Origin: Megalobrama amblycephala
Taxonomy: Eukaryota > Chordata > Actinopteri > Cypriniformes > Xenocyprididae
Length of the DNA: 64,000 nucleotides
NCBI RefSeq assembly: GCF_018812025.1
Contig: NC_063057.1
Span: forward strand, 20,879,138 to 20,943,137
Direction of reading: 5' to 3'
The notes beneath the pieces were generated by a model. That model saw only the letters and a list, made by a program, of their open reading frames with translations, did not search any database and was not told the origin of the DNA. This document shows positions 13,079-25,256 of this stretch, piece after piece (the stretch's first letter is position 1; each line of letters starts with the position of its first letter). Both the position numbers and the translations under genes were made by a program.

Positions 13079-15079
13079 GAAATACGACCCATATGAGTGT
13101 TTGCTAAAGTTGCGCCCCTATCGACAACAGGACACTTTCATTTTAATTCAATGAAATACGACCTATAGGAGCATTTGCTAAAGATGTGCCACCTATCGAC
13201 AACAGGACACTTTTATTTTAATTCATGAAATACGACCCATATGAGTGTTTGCTAAAGTTGCGCCCCTATCAACAACAGGACACTTTCATTTTAATTCATG
13301 AAATACGACCTATAGGAGCTTTTGCTAAAGTTGCGCCCCTATCAACAACAGGACACTTTCATTTTAATTCATGAAATACGACATATGAGCGTTTGCTAAA
13401 GTTGCGCCCCTATCAACAACAGGACACTTTCATTTTAATTCATGAAATACGACCTATAGGAGCTTTTGCTAAAGTTGCGCCCCTATCAACAACAGGACAC
13501 TTTCATTTTAATTCATGAAATACGACATATGAGCGTTTGCTAAAGTTGCGCCCCTATCAACAACAGGACACTTTCATTTTAATTCATGAAATACGACCTA
13601 TAGGAGCTTTTGCTAAAGTTGCGCCCCTATCAACAACAGGACACTTTCATTTTAATTCATGAAATACGACCTATAGGAGCTTTTGCTAAAGTTGCGCCCC
13701 TATCAACAACAGGACACTTTCATTTTAATTCATGAAATACGACCCATATGAGCGTTTGCTAAAGTTGCACCCCTATCAACAACAGGACACTTTCATTTTA
13801 ATTCATGAAATACGACATATGAGCGTTTGCTAAAGTTGCGCCCCTATCAACAACAGGACACTTTCATTTTAATTCATGAAATACGACCTATAGGAGCTTT
13901 TGCTAAAGTTGCGCCCCTATCAACAACAGGACACTTTCATTTTAATTCATGAAATACGACATATGAGCGTTTGCTAAAGTTGCGCCCCTATCAACAACAG
14001 GACACTTTCATTTTAATTCATGAAATACGACCTATAGGAGCTTTTGCTAAAGTTGCGCCCCTATCAACAACAGGACACTTTCATTTTAATTCATGAAATA
14101 CGACCTATAGGAGCTTTTGCTAAAGTTGCGCCCCTATCAACAACAGGACACTTTCATTTTAATTCATGAAATACGACCCATATGAGCGTTTGCTAAAGTT
14201 GCACCCCTATCGACAACAGGACACTTTCATTTTAATTCATGAAATACGACTGTAACGAGGTTAGTAGATATGGGAAGAAGGAGGCGGGAACCGGCGAACA
14301 TTGAACAAAACTTTAATCTCAAAATAAACAAACAAAACGAAAGTAATGCCGGCAGACCCTCGCGGACGTCTGCCGGCCACACAAACATAATAAAACATAA
14401 CGTAAAGTCCAGGCCTGGTCCTCTCTCGCCCTTCACTGTAGTCGCTCCTCCTTTTATGCTCCCGGAGCTCCTCCGTGAGGGACTCAAGGCCGGTGCGCCT
14501 CCCAGGTGAAGTTCATTAACACTCGCGCCACCGGCCTCGCGCCGTTCCCTCACGGCTCTCGCCCGCCCTGGTCGCCACAACGACATATGAACGTTTGCTA
14601 AAGTTGCACCCCTATCGACAACAGGACACTTTCATTTTAATTCATGAAATACGACCCATATGAGTGTTTGCTAAAGTTGCGCCCCTATCGACAACAGGAC
14701 ACTTTCATTTTAATTCATGAAATACGACCTATAGGAGCTTTTGCTAAAGTTGCGCCCCTATCAACAACAGGACACTTTCATTTTAATTCATGAAATACGA
14801 CCCATATGAGCGTTTGCTAAAGTTGCACCCCTATCGACAACAGGACACTTTCATTTTAATTCATGAAATACGACCCATATGAGCGTTTGCTAAAGTTGCA
14901 CCCCTATCGACAACAGGACACTTTCATTTTAATTCATGAAATACGACCCATAGTAGCGTTTGCTAAAGTTGCGCCCCTATCGACAACAGGACACTTTCAT
15001 TTTAATTCATGAAATACGACCCATAGGAGCGTTTGCTAAAGTTGCGCCCCTATCGACAACAGGACACTTTCATTTTAAT
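13079..15079 (+). repeat. ~73-bp minisatellite array (about 23 monomers)
   Basis: Monomers of 71-74 bp begin GAAATACGAC, continue TTTGCTAAAGTTGCGCCCC and end TTTCATTTTAATTCAT. They fall into a few types distinguished by CCCATATGAG, CCTATAGGAG or CATATGAG after the start. Six monomers (13373-13806) are repeated almost exactly as the next six (13807-14240), each block 434 bp. A solo LTR interrupts the array at 14251-14579. There are no variable spacers, so it is not a CRISPR array. Confidence 0.95.
14251..14579 (-). mobile_element. Solo LTR (329 bp) inside the minisatellite
   Basis: On the minus strand it starts TGTGGCGACCAGGGCGGGCG and ends GTTACA, the TG...CA ends of an LTR. It is flanked by the 5-bp duplication ACGAC (14246-14250 and 14580-14584), and the minisatellite sequence resumes immediately after it. 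A CATAAAAGGAGG TATA-like box and an ATTAAA polyadenylation-type signal are visible. No internal retroelement region is present, so it is a solo LTR left by recombination. The 53860-54138 LTR is the same family. Confidence 0.9.
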
Positions 15080-15118
15080 GCATTGTTCACTTTTATCTGC
15101 TTCATATTTCGGGTTTTG

Positions 15119-15191
15119 TGTAGCTCAATTGGCAGAGCATTGCAATATATAACAATAAGCAATCATGTGATCATGCGATCGTGGGTTCGAT
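15119..15191 (+). repeat. tRNA-like module (SINE-type head or tRNA pseudogene)
   Basis: It contains a pol III A box (TAGCTCAATTGGCAGAG, 15121-15137) and a B box (GGGTTCGATAG, about 15183-15193). The anticodon region is replaced by an AT-rich, palindromic stretch, and no cloverleaf closes. It is not a functional tRNA gene. Confidence 0.55.
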
Positions 15192-15477
15192 AGTGTATAT
15201 GCACTATAAATCACTAAGGGTAGCTTTAGGGATGGGGTGGGTGTAGTCATTAATAAAAAAATTAGTTTTGCTAAATGGAAATAGGACAAATGGTGTAAAA
15301 AGTCCACACATTGCATTTAAATGAACACGCATTTTGATTGGTAACGACAGTTATACGTCATTTCATGATGACAGACGTAACACAACACTGTCATTATTTT
15401 TATGCCAGCTAGAGGGCGCATGACTTCAAAACGTCAATATAGGTCATAATAAGGTGGTTGAAAAACAACCTATAGGG

Positions 15478-17997
15478 TCTTTTTTTTGAGGACAGTCTTT
15501 TTTTATGAACAAGGCATTGTGGAATTTTTTTTTTTTTTTTGGACATGCACCATGGTAAGATAATGTTTTTTTGGACATACCCTTACAAAAAAGTACTGTG
15601 CTCATGTACATTCAATTTTTTCTACAAGGAACTTTCAAAAATATTATTGCATTACCATGGCACATTTCCAAAACACCATGTATTGGCATGCACTATGGTA
15701 ACACCAAGTATCATGGTATTCTGCTTATTACCTTTGAGTACAATGTAAAAACCATGAAATATGAAAATGGTATCTAGTACCATAATATCAAAGTACCGAG
15801 GAATTATGACCAAATACATAACTGTACTATAATATTTTTTTAAAGAAATTTACACTTAAATGTAGATTGAATTGAATTTTACTCTTAAAACTTTAAGAAC
15901 TTACACTTAAATATTAAGACGGTGAAAGGTCTCTGAAGATGCATTAGACACTGAACACATTCATAAAGTGAAATGATAGGATGGATTGTGGCATCTGCAT
16001 TTTTAAAGGTCACATGAGACCAGACTGAAACCAAATGTTACAGGGTCTCTGTGTAACTTACGCACGGACACATATTTACATGGACAGAACATGATTTGTG
16101 TCAGCATGTGTTGCAACAAGTGTGTATCCACGTCCAATGTGCTGGAGAACATGTGTATGCATGTATAAAATGTCTACATTAGCATTCAGGAATGTGCCTC
16201 AGTATAGGAAAATAATGTTTAGTGGTAGTTCTGTGTATGTGTATGTTTACGTGAGACATTCTGCAGCAGCTGTGTAATGAGCTATTTGTAAGATTGAGAA
16301 CACAATCTCATAGAGACAGTTTGACTATCGGCATAAGGTCTGATCTACTTTGTAACTTCTTCAGGCCAAGACATGACAGGAAAGCAACTATCTTACTGAC
16401 ATGTAAAATGACCAACCACAGCTTGTTTTATTTTTATGTGCCATTTAGGGGCCTGTTTTCCAGAAATACCACAAAAATACGCTGAAAGACCATGTAAACT
16501 CAAACCAGTTACATCAGAACTTACTAGATTGAGAAATTATGGTGTGGGCACATGTCCTTGTCTAGCCAACATTACCGCACCGTTTCCAACCAACTTATAT
16601 CATAAACTTGGGGGGGCACAGCTGCCATTTTGGTATTTGTGGAGTAAATACTGGCAGACACATGTAGATAAAGAGTGAAATTAAATCCGAACCGTATCAT
16701 TAAATGTCCATCAAATAACTAAATGACTTACGGCAGAACTAGCAAATGAGTTTATCATGCCGAAAATATTCCGCCAATGTTGCAGAAACATATTCCATTA
16801 GTTTCAGACTTATTAAAAGGGTCTGCACTTATCAGAGGGCAATTTTCTGTCAACGGTTAGACACTTTGTAGCCTAACTAGTTTTCTGTTGCACTTAAGAG
16901 CACCTAAACACACAAGCAGGCCCACACGAACCAATATATAAAAGCACACGCACACACAGCCCTGGTTAATTGCGGTGGCTGGAAAAGCATCATTAAGTAA
17001 AAGCGAGGAAATACATTTCTTAATGCGACTTAGTAATGCCCGGCCAATCAGACGGCATCAAAGGAATTAATGAGGGTGCCTAACATGAGAATGTATTTAA
17101 TGCGAGAACACACATACACAACCTAAACGCCACATGGATGCTTGGCCTCTCTCTCTCTTCTTTCAAACAGAGCGATGAAAGAAGTGTGGCAGGGAAGAGA
17201 GCGGTGTGCCAGTATACCCTGAGGCTCAGCGGACACGAACACGTGAACACTCTTTTACACACTTTAGCATGCACGAGTGTAAAGGAATCGAATACAGTGT
17301 GATGTTGGAAATCCGGTTGTTTATAAGCTGAAATCTTATGTGCTTGTAATATCTCAGTCTTAACGTAATCGTTTAATTATTCATCTCCAAACCGTCTTTA
17401 AAGATCCCATAAAATCAACAATTTTGTGGTTTTTAGTCTGGTCTATTTGCTTTGAGGCTAATCTGTATGCTAGTCTACTCTTTTAGACCTTTTGCACACC
17501 AGTATACTTTTGTGTAATTAAATGCTCTCTAGATTGAGAACATCCCCTTTCCCTAAAATATAAATTCCACCTGGCTCCAACTAGCAATAGCAAGTAGCAA
17601 ATCTTGGTTACTCAGACTGTCTTTGGAAGTGTTGAGGGAGCAACTTTACAAGCGACTCATAAATTAAAGCATATTACTTGTGTGAAAAAGTTGATATCAA
17701 CACTATAACTTACTGAGAAAATGAAGCTAGTTGAGAACATGTAGTTAAGCTAATAGCATCATTACTTCTAGTTAGTTATTACCAATGCAACACAGCCTTT
17801 AGTTGTGCTGAAGCTTGTACGTTATTTTGTACCTCAAGAATCACTTGTTTGCGAACAAAGTGGCTGGAATTTATGTATTTTTTAAAGTGTCTTCATTGCT
17901 TTCACTTATGGTACAAATGTTCAAGTGTGTACATAAAATAAACGCTTTTTGCTATTGCAAAGGAAACCCATCAATATGTCTCCTCCCCCTAACTTCC
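15478..17997. other. Non-coding stretch
   Basis: From 15540 to 15800 there are repeated ATGGTA/CCATGG words, probably a degenerate repeat. A CNE-like segment lies at 16960-17060. No coding exon or RNA gene is recognised. Confidence 0.45.
16960..17060. promoter_or_regulatory. Candidate conserved non-coding element
   Basis: A dense cluster of homeodomain-like ATTA/TTAAT words in a low-repeat context: GGTTAATTGCGG, ATCATTAAGT, TTCTTAATGCG, GGAATTAATGAGGG. This is the most CNE-like stretch I saw; conservation is untested. Confidence 0.3.
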
Positions 17998-18306
17998 TTA
18001 AGGGATAGTTCAACCAAAAATGAAATGAAAATGCTGTCATGTATTCACCCTCAAGTTATTCCAAACCTATATGGATTTCTTTCTTCTGCTGAACACAAAA
18101 GAAGATATTTTGAAGGATGTCAGTAACCAAATAGTTGACTTGCATAGTATATTTTTTCTTCTCCATAATGGAAGTCAGTGGGGCCCATCAACTGTTTGGT
18201 TACCCATATTCTCCAAAATATATTCTTTTGTGTTCAGCAGATGAAAGAAATTCATACATGTTTGAAACAACTTGAGAGTCAGTAAATGATGACAGATTTT
18301 TTTTAG
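17998..18306. mobile_element. TTAA foldback element, right end eroded
   Basis: It starts at TTAA (17998-18001) with AGGGATAGTTCAACCAAAAA, and folds back (GAACACAAAAGAAGATATTT against AATATATTCTTTTGTGTTC). The right arm decays around GATGACAGATTTTTTTTAGT without the expected terminal GGTGAACTATCCC, so its end is approximate. Confidence 0.7.
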
Positions 18307-20281
18307 TGTTGAGAGTGCGACTGATATTGTAAATAGAAAGGGATGGTTATGGCCATGAAACGCACATAGTATTTCATACACACTCTAGAGCTCTTGAGTT
18401 CTTGTCCCTGAAAGTAGCACGACACAGGACATACATGATAGTGATTGCATAAGCCCATCCTTCACCTAACAGCATCTATCTTTCTATCTAAACTCTCCTT
18501 TCATCCTCTCCCCCACTGTCTTTCATTCTCACACGCCCTTTCTTTAGGTCAGCATGTCACGCTGGAGATCAGGTCAGTTCGAGCAACGACCGAGAAAGAA
18601 TTGTCACCTGGTCTATGGATGCATGTGTGTGTAGGACATTGTGGTTATGCAGGTTTGGACATGTTGCATAGCAATATGTTGTGATGTCGTCCAAGGTTAG
18701 TTCTCCATCTGTTTTCCCTCTTACTGAACTCCTTCTGGAACACGAGATTATGTGTATGTGGTACCTAGGTAGGCAAAGCACACTGAGCAAATTAACTGTA
18801 AATTCTTTCTTATAGCAGAAAATAACATAGAAATCAAGACAGATTGTATATGTGCAGCGGTGACTATGGAACGGGAAAGATGGAAGTGCACCGCTTAGGC
18901 CGCGGGGGAGCAGGCGCCAACACTATTGCAATTACGAGAGAGAATGAGAGTGTTGAAATGTGCTGTGATTCTGTGTGTGCATGAGCACGTCAGGGCGAAA
19001 GGGTTGTGTATGCTTGTTGTTGTGTGTGTGTGCGGGGACGTATCTATGTGTGTCTCGTAGCAGTAATTGTAATGGGACTCAAGGGGTCTGGTTTTGGCTG
19101 CCTCGGCGGCCCTCCACTTTCATTCCACACCTTCCCCCCATAATTAGGATCCGAGAAGGCCTGGTAATGTCCAGCCTCCTGGGGCCGTCTCACTCGCTCT
19201 GTCTCAGATAAGAGCCCTCGCTCTGGGCACGCAGGTCAGCGTGTAGCCCTCGGAGAGGCCCGGAAACACATTCAGCCAGGTCGAGTCATTCGACCGAGCA
19301 CCTGGCCGCTACACACACTGATTTCCGTGTATCCAAGAGCAAACAGCAAATGAGTAAAAGCGATTTCTCCCACATTCCACATCTCATCATCGTTAAAAGG
19401 CTGGTTATTGACCATAAATTTGATCAGGCCATTGCTACATAAGAGATGTACTTCTGATTGGCTATAAAGAGATCTCATTAGAACAAAGGCATGATCAGAT
19501 ATAAACCCAGCCTGATAGGCTAATAAACGCAGACATGGGGCGCGCTGCCAGTAATGTGTTTCTGCTCGTAATTTTTATGGGGATGTTTGGGAAGGCATTA
19601 ACAGGAAAGATGGCCGCTTGCTGCGCATAACGGCGCTGTGATAGGAGGTACAAGGTTGTGTGAACGCAGATGTGTTCACACTTAACCAGATCTTGGAAGC
19701 ACGGAGAGGGAACCATTGGCAACCGTAGAGAAGATCGAATCAGTGGTGTTATCTGAGTTTTGGCAAGACTGCTGGCAGAAAGCTGGCACGGTCTTGTACA
19801 TATGCTACAGAGGGGTTTTGATCATTCGCTTGTGGCAGTAGAAAGGTATAAACTATTGACTGAAGAAAACTGAAAATGACAAGGTAAACAGTTCTGTTTC
19901 CACCAAGGAAAAATTGCTGAGCCAGACTTTTGACTATTGGTATGAAGTCTGGTCCACATTGCAGCTCGTTCTGGACAAGAATGGCCCCTTAAGCCTGGGG
20001 TATGCTTTGTTTTTCTGCCTCATTAACATCTTTCTGAGTATACTCCATTGACAGTGAACTTGTAGGGACACGTTTGACACATGCACACTACGACGGCTGC
20101 TTGTTTGACCTGCTTGACTGATACTTCACCTGACCTGCAACTGAGAATACAGAGTTGTGATCTTTAAACTCTTTCAAACTCAAGTTGTACCTCCTCGCAT
20201 ATCCTTTTTAGTTGTTTCTGTCTACGTCTTCCATTGTTTTTATTGTAAATTTCCAAATTTTTCTTTAGTTTAGGGTTCTCA
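18307..20281. other. Non-coding stretch with low-repeat islands
   Basis: No gene is recognised. The part at 19080-19740 has higher GC, few repeats and homeodomain-like words, and is listed separately as possible regulatory DNA. Confidence 0.45.
19080..19740. promoter_or_regulatory. Candidate conserved non-coding block
   Basis: About 650 bp with few repeats, GC-rich in the first half and with TAATTAGG and GGCTAATAAACGC words. No splice-flanked ORF was recognised. The regulatory role is inferred only from composition. Confidence 0.22.
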
Positions 20282-21267
20282 TAGGGCTGGATATTATATG
20301 GGACACAATTTTCATGATTCGATTTGATTTCTATTCACATGCTTTCGATTCGATTCCGATTCGATTTGATTCGAAATCGATTGTTTTGGATCAGTTACAG
20401 TATATGCCAAAAAAAACTACACATGGGAGTCAGTTGGTACTACTATAATAATATTGAAGGTAAAATTAACTTATTTATATACAAACACTTAAATTACACT
20501 CAATGATGTTTTTTTTTTTTAATTATAAATGAAGTTTAGTCTTACATAATCATATTTCTACTTCAATTCGTTTTTTTGAAATATAAACATTTGAATCGTG
20601 GCTGACATAACAGGTTTATTCAAACATGCATTAAATATTGAAGAATATTAAAAATGATAATGAATATATGTAACGTGAATAGCTATATTTATCAGAATGT
20701 TGCTCTCTAGAGTTCAATTTTCTAGCTGACTATTATGTTTATGGTCACTGAATATGTTTTTCTGAGGTAAATGTGACGTTACGTGACATTGTTTACAAGC
20801 TGTTTTACTTTATTGATGTCTTTCCGAGGTTGAAACACTGATTGAGCTATTACACAAGGCATGATACAGGTTTAGGTAAGTTGTACTGTATATTTTAACA
20901 TACCTTCAGATGTTTAGTCATGTTTATTTCGCACTGTAACTGATAATAAAGCAAAAGAGAGGATGTTTACATGGGCTTCACATGAGGCGCTAAAGCGATC
21001 TGTCACGCCACATTTAACAGTGCCAAAACGGTATTCATTTTTTGAATCTCATAATAAGATGGACGTCATTTGAAATCTGAGACTTTGCTTAATATCATAA
21101 GTAACAAAGCACAAAGATTATTGCGATTTACTGGATTACATGTTCTATTCATTCATCAACTGAAAACAGACTAGACTAATCGATTCTTGGGATTTAAGAA
21201 TCGATATCGGTTTGTAAAAATGAGAATCGATTAAAATCGCGAAATTGATATTTTTTACCCAGCCCTA
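20282..21267. mobile_element. hAT-like non-autonomous element (986 bp)
   Basis: It begins TAGGGCTGGATATTATATGG and ends TATTTTTTACCCAGCCCTA. Subterminal regions are rich in ATTCGATT/AATCGATT words on opposite strands. The flanks GGTTCTCA (20274-20281) and GTTTCTCA (21268-21275) match 7/8, fitting an aged 8-bp hAT duplication. No transposase ORF is present. Confidence 0.8.
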
Positions 21268-22123
21268 GTTTCTCAACTCTGGCATTGAAGGTCCACAATT
21301 TAGCTCATAGCCTGATCAAACAGACGTGAACAAGCTAATAATGGGCAGTAATTGAATTTGCCCCATACCCCCATTCACTATTCCCTACCATTACTCAGCC
21401 AATACAGTCCAGTTGAGGGAGTGAATAAAAATGAGTAAGCGAATTCAGACACTGAGTATGTCGGAAGGGCTGTGGACACCATCTTCTGGCGAGAAGTGGG
21501 AAGTCATTTGGTGCAATCCTCAGAGTGCATGGGAATTCAAGACAGAGGTCGATCCCTGCTCCTGGAGACCCACTGTCCTGCAGAGTTTAGCTCCAACCCT
21601 AATCAAACATGCCTGAACCAGCTAATCAAGGTTTTCAGGATTGCTTGAAAGTCACAGCCAGGTGTTTTAAAAGATGAGGGGTTGAAGGGTTGAAAACCCC
21701 TGCTCTAGTGGCTGGCTGTTGAGTATACATTGGTTGCATACTCTTTATTGAGCTGCATTATGGGATTGAATGTGTGCACTCGATAACACTCAAAGTCCAC
21801 TATGGTTTTAGACACCACTGCATATGGCTGTCCCATCAAATAGTGCACTATATAAGGTATGGGACAATTTTGGACTTGTGGATTACTGGAAATTCAATTT
21901 GATCTGGGTTGGAGCTAAACTCTGCAGGACTGTAGACCTCAGGGCCAGAGTTGAGTGAACCCATCAATTAGTGCAGTCAATTCCAGGCACGTGCACAGAT
22001 GACACATTCAGTAGTAAGTGCAATAGCATGATGAAATCTGTGCATGCAACATACTGTAGGGACAACTGAAGCAAACTTTTGACCTAAGACATTGACCAAA
22101 ATTCTGCACATTCAGATGGGATA
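21268..22123. other. Non-coding stretch with CTGCAGAGTTTAGCTCCAAC repeat fragments
   Basis: 21545-21706 and, inverted, 21900-21955 carry a shared repeat (CTGCAGAGTTTAGCTCCAAC and its complement) related to the 9049-9236 element. No gene is seen. Confidence 0.55.
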
Positions 22124-22840
22124 TTAACTCTTTCCCTGTCAGAGTATTATTTTTAAGTTGCCAGTTAGCGGCAACATTTTTGATGATATTCTCATATTTC
22201 TCAAATTTAATTTTTTTAAAGACTATTTTTAAAGACCTGCACATATTAAATTAATACTGTATTAGGAGGATCATTGTTTATTAAACCATCCTAAAGCATA
22301 AAACGACTATAAATCATTTGAAATATGATTACATATAATATTCTATATTATTATTCTACATTTTTTTGAATGCATATTAGCTTCTAATCGATCCACTGGT
22401 TAAGATTTACAGCACTGCATTAAGCTGTGTAAAAAATATGGGTCGATCTTCACATAGGTCTGAACAAAAACGGCAGATGCGCTGAATGAAAATGCAGATT
22501 CAGTGTCTGACAGTAGATGGCGCTTGTGGAACAGCAGCAATATATCGGTTTCTCTGGTTACTTCTGTAAACAAAGCAGCGCTGCACTTATAATCACTTCT
22601 TTGTTAGGCTTTATTAGGACCTTTATGGGGACCCTGTGTTTAAAAAAAAAAAAAAAATCTACCTTCATTCTTTTTTTATCATCACTTGAATGTGGGTAAG
22701 TTTCATCAATAAAACAGAAAATCGGTTTTGTCAAAGACAGAAAGATGATCAAAAGATGAATTATCATAGATCGTTTTTCTTGTTTTTGGATCCGGAGATG
22801 CTGTACCTCAGAAGATCTGTAACAGCACCCCCTACCATAT
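22124..22840 (+). mobile_element. TTAACTCTTTCCC repeat family, copy 1
   Basis: It begins TTAACTCTTTCCCTGTCAGA with TTAAGTTGCCAGTTAGCGG internally, and ends near AGCACCCCCTACCATATAAG. It shares blocks with 36995-37330 (AACTCTTTCCC; ATGAATTATCATAGATCG) and, inverted, with 40985-41265 (TCTCCGGATC; CACATTCAAGTG). It is a non-autonomous repeat, possibly TTAA-targeting; no coding. Confidence 0.65.
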
Positions 22841-24107
22841 AAGAGTGAAAACACAGATTGCTGGAATAACTGGTCAATTGGTGGTCATGTGTATGACTTT
22901 GTGTATGCCAGATGAATGTCTTTGGCTTTTGCATCATATCTTGCTGTTATTTTCAGTGTCTCACATCAAATTGTAATGTTTTTTGATGGTGTTTTGAGTT
23001 GAAAGTAATTAAACTTTTATACATGTATCTCAAGAGCAATTAATTTTACTTTATTGCCTTCATTCGGACCACAAATATATACCCAAAAGCAACTAACAAC
23101 ATTTATTTTATTTATTTATAGGGGCAGGTAAATCTGAAATCAGTGATATCTGTGAGAATAAAGTGGAGTTTTACAGGTGAGCTCAAGGATATTAAGTGCC
23201 TCAAAATAAACACCCCTTGAATGTCTTTCAAAAACTGGATACTGCAAACACTGTCAATCTGGCAACCAGTTTTAACTTGGGAATTTGTACTACTTTCCCC
23301 CGCAACTTGAACCTAACTCATGCGTAAAGTCATCTAATCATTGGAACTTGATATTTTTATGAGTTACATGCATCTGACAGCTAGAGAACTGTCCTTGGAT
23401 GTGCTGTCCAAGGTTGTTTTACACGTGGGTATCTCTCACACATACAAATGTGTTTCAATCATTATAATGCTCAGCAATAACAATTATTATGATGATTCTG
23501 ATGCTAATGATGATGATGATGATGACCCCTGGGGATGAAGACAGCGAAAGCTCCCCAGGCTGCTGCAGAATTATGGGGGAGAAGGCGGAAGAAGTGGGGA
23601 GAAGACAGGAAGATGAGAAAGTATTTTGCTAAAGTTTGTTGATGAGGTTGGCCATGCGTAGCTGATACAGTCATATCAGTACGACATTAAGCCAGCGTAA
23701 CCACGGAAACACACATGGGGATTATATCAAAGAGAGAAAAAACACAGAAGAGCAGAGAAGCAGAAATTAAAAGAGTAAAAATATGGCAGGGTGTTGCCTA
23801 GATTCCAGCTGTGCGTGTGTGTGTGAGCGTGCGCATGCAGCCTGCTCATTAGTGCTTAGAGACGACAGGAAACAGACATACATGTCTTCCTGTGGAAACA
23901 GAAAAAAAAGGAAAGTTTAAGTGCACGCTCTAAAAAAAAAAAAAAAAAAAAAACACACCACACACACACACGGCCCAAGCTCAGTCACCTGACTTTAATC
24001 AGACCTAAGACTCCACTTAACCAGCATACAACCTGAGCTCAGCACAGCTGGCAAAACACTGTCACTATCTTGCTCACAGGCACACACACACACACACGAA
24101 CAAAAAC
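22841..24107. other. Non-coding stretch
   Basis: AT-rich, with a GAT repeat near 23505-23525, an A-run at 23932-23953 and short CA tracts. No gene is recognised. Confidence 0.5.
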
Positions 24108-24320
24108 TACCCATCACAGAAAACATTCTGCATTTTTACATTTTTAATAAAACATTGTTTAGTATGTTTTTAAAGCTATTTTAAATATCAGGACTCATGA
24201 AATGTCCTTATATTTCATGTTTATGTCGTAATACCAGTATAATACCCATGGCATTATACAAATATGCGTCCTCATAAATCACAAAAATGTGCGCACACAC
24301 ACACACACACACACTTCCGA
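24108..24320 (+). repeat. Dispersed repeat with CA tail, copy 1
   Basis: It contains CACAGAAAACATTCTGC, TGTCCTTATATTTCATG, and AATACCCATGGCATTATACA, then TGTCCTCATAAATCACAAAA followed by a CA microsatellite. Nearly the same sequence recurs at 57282-57560, and more divergently at 59880-60140. Confidence 0.8.
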
Positions 24321-24465
24321 CTTTCACTTAAGCATCAGTTGTAACCAGAAAGACAAGTAAAAATAGTTCCATTACTCTCAATCTGCCTTGTTACATAATC
24401 ACCTGATCACAATTATTTGAAATAACCGGAAGCACATACAGTATTACCACCCAAATAAGGGATTT

Positions 24466-24498
<33 letters not shown>

Positions 24499-24533
24499 GT
24501 GAATATAGATATGCCATGAAGTATAAGCATTTT

Positions 24534-24748
24534 GGTATCACTTTATTTTAAGTTGACTTATTACACGCTACTACATGTACTTACTATGTAATAACAGTAA
24601 ATTATGCATAATTACATGTAACTAACCCTAAACCAAACCCTAACCCTAACTGTAACTCTATAGTAAGTGCATGTAGTTAATTAATATTACTTAGTGCGTA
24701 TTTGAGTAAGTACAATGTAACTACGTCACCTTAAAATAAAGCGTAACC
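24534..24748. mobile_element. 215-bp hAT-type MITE with perfect 8-bp duplication
   Basis: The ends GGTATCACTTTATTTTAAG and CTTAAAATAAAGCGTAACC are inverted repeats. AGCATTTT flanks it on both sides (24526-24533 and 24749-24756), a perfect 8-bp duplication. The interior CCCTAAACC/CCCTAACC words are part of the element and are not telomeric. Confidence 0.88.
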
Positions 24749-24756
24749 AGCATTTT

Positions 24757-25180
24757 TATAGGCCCACTGGTCTGTTCACTTACCATCTGTTCTAGTTTAC
24801 TATACTTGTATACTAGCAAAGTATAAAAGGTTAGTTGGGATCTAAAAAATATCTCTAGAAATTGGACTAAATTCGACCAAATTGATTATTTAAAAAAAAA
24901 AAAAAAAGTAATTATATTATTAATTAAATGAATATTTTAAATAATATAAAAAATAAATCATATTAAATATTATTTAAAATAGTTTTAAATATTTTAATTA
25001 ATATCTATCTACCTCTGTGCATTATGTTTACCAATTATAATACATTAAGTGTTTATATGTCACTTCAAATGGCAAAACAAAATCAATTCTTTGTATTACA
25101 ATTAATTGGCAGTACAATTGTCATGATCGTCACAGCCCTAATCTACTCTCATATTTGGTAAGCCAACTTAACCTATAAGA

Positions 25181-25256
<76 letters not shown>

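Larger units (their letters stand above)
13054..15477. mobile_element. Composite repeat with internal minisatellite and tRNA-like module
   Basis: TATAGGTTGTTT (13056-13067) is repeated inverted as AAACAACCTATA (15463-15474), suggesting the two ends of one element. Inside are about 23 minisatellite monomers (13079-15079), a tRNA-like module (15119-15191), and a tail with AGGGTAGCTTTAGGGATGGG. From memory this order recurs in cyprinid genomes; superfamily and target duplication were not determined. Confidence 0.5.

Noticed and set aside
14227..14586. 119-codon minus-strand ORF in a GC-rich segment
   Set aside because: It lies across the solo LTR and its edges; the related copy at 53860 does not preserve it. 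LTR sequence, not protein.
13079..15079. Regular repeats resembling a CRISPR array
   Set aside because: Units are contiguous monomers of 71-74 bp without unique spacers, in vertebrate DNA with an LTR inserted. It is a minisatellite.
15119..15191. Functional tRNA gene
   Set aside because: A and B boxes are present, but no anticodon arm or acceptor stem forms; SINE-like or pseudogene.
24620..24660. CCCTAAACC/CCCTAACC telomere-like words
   Set aside because: They are a few imperfect units inside a 215-bp MITE with an 8-bp target duplication.
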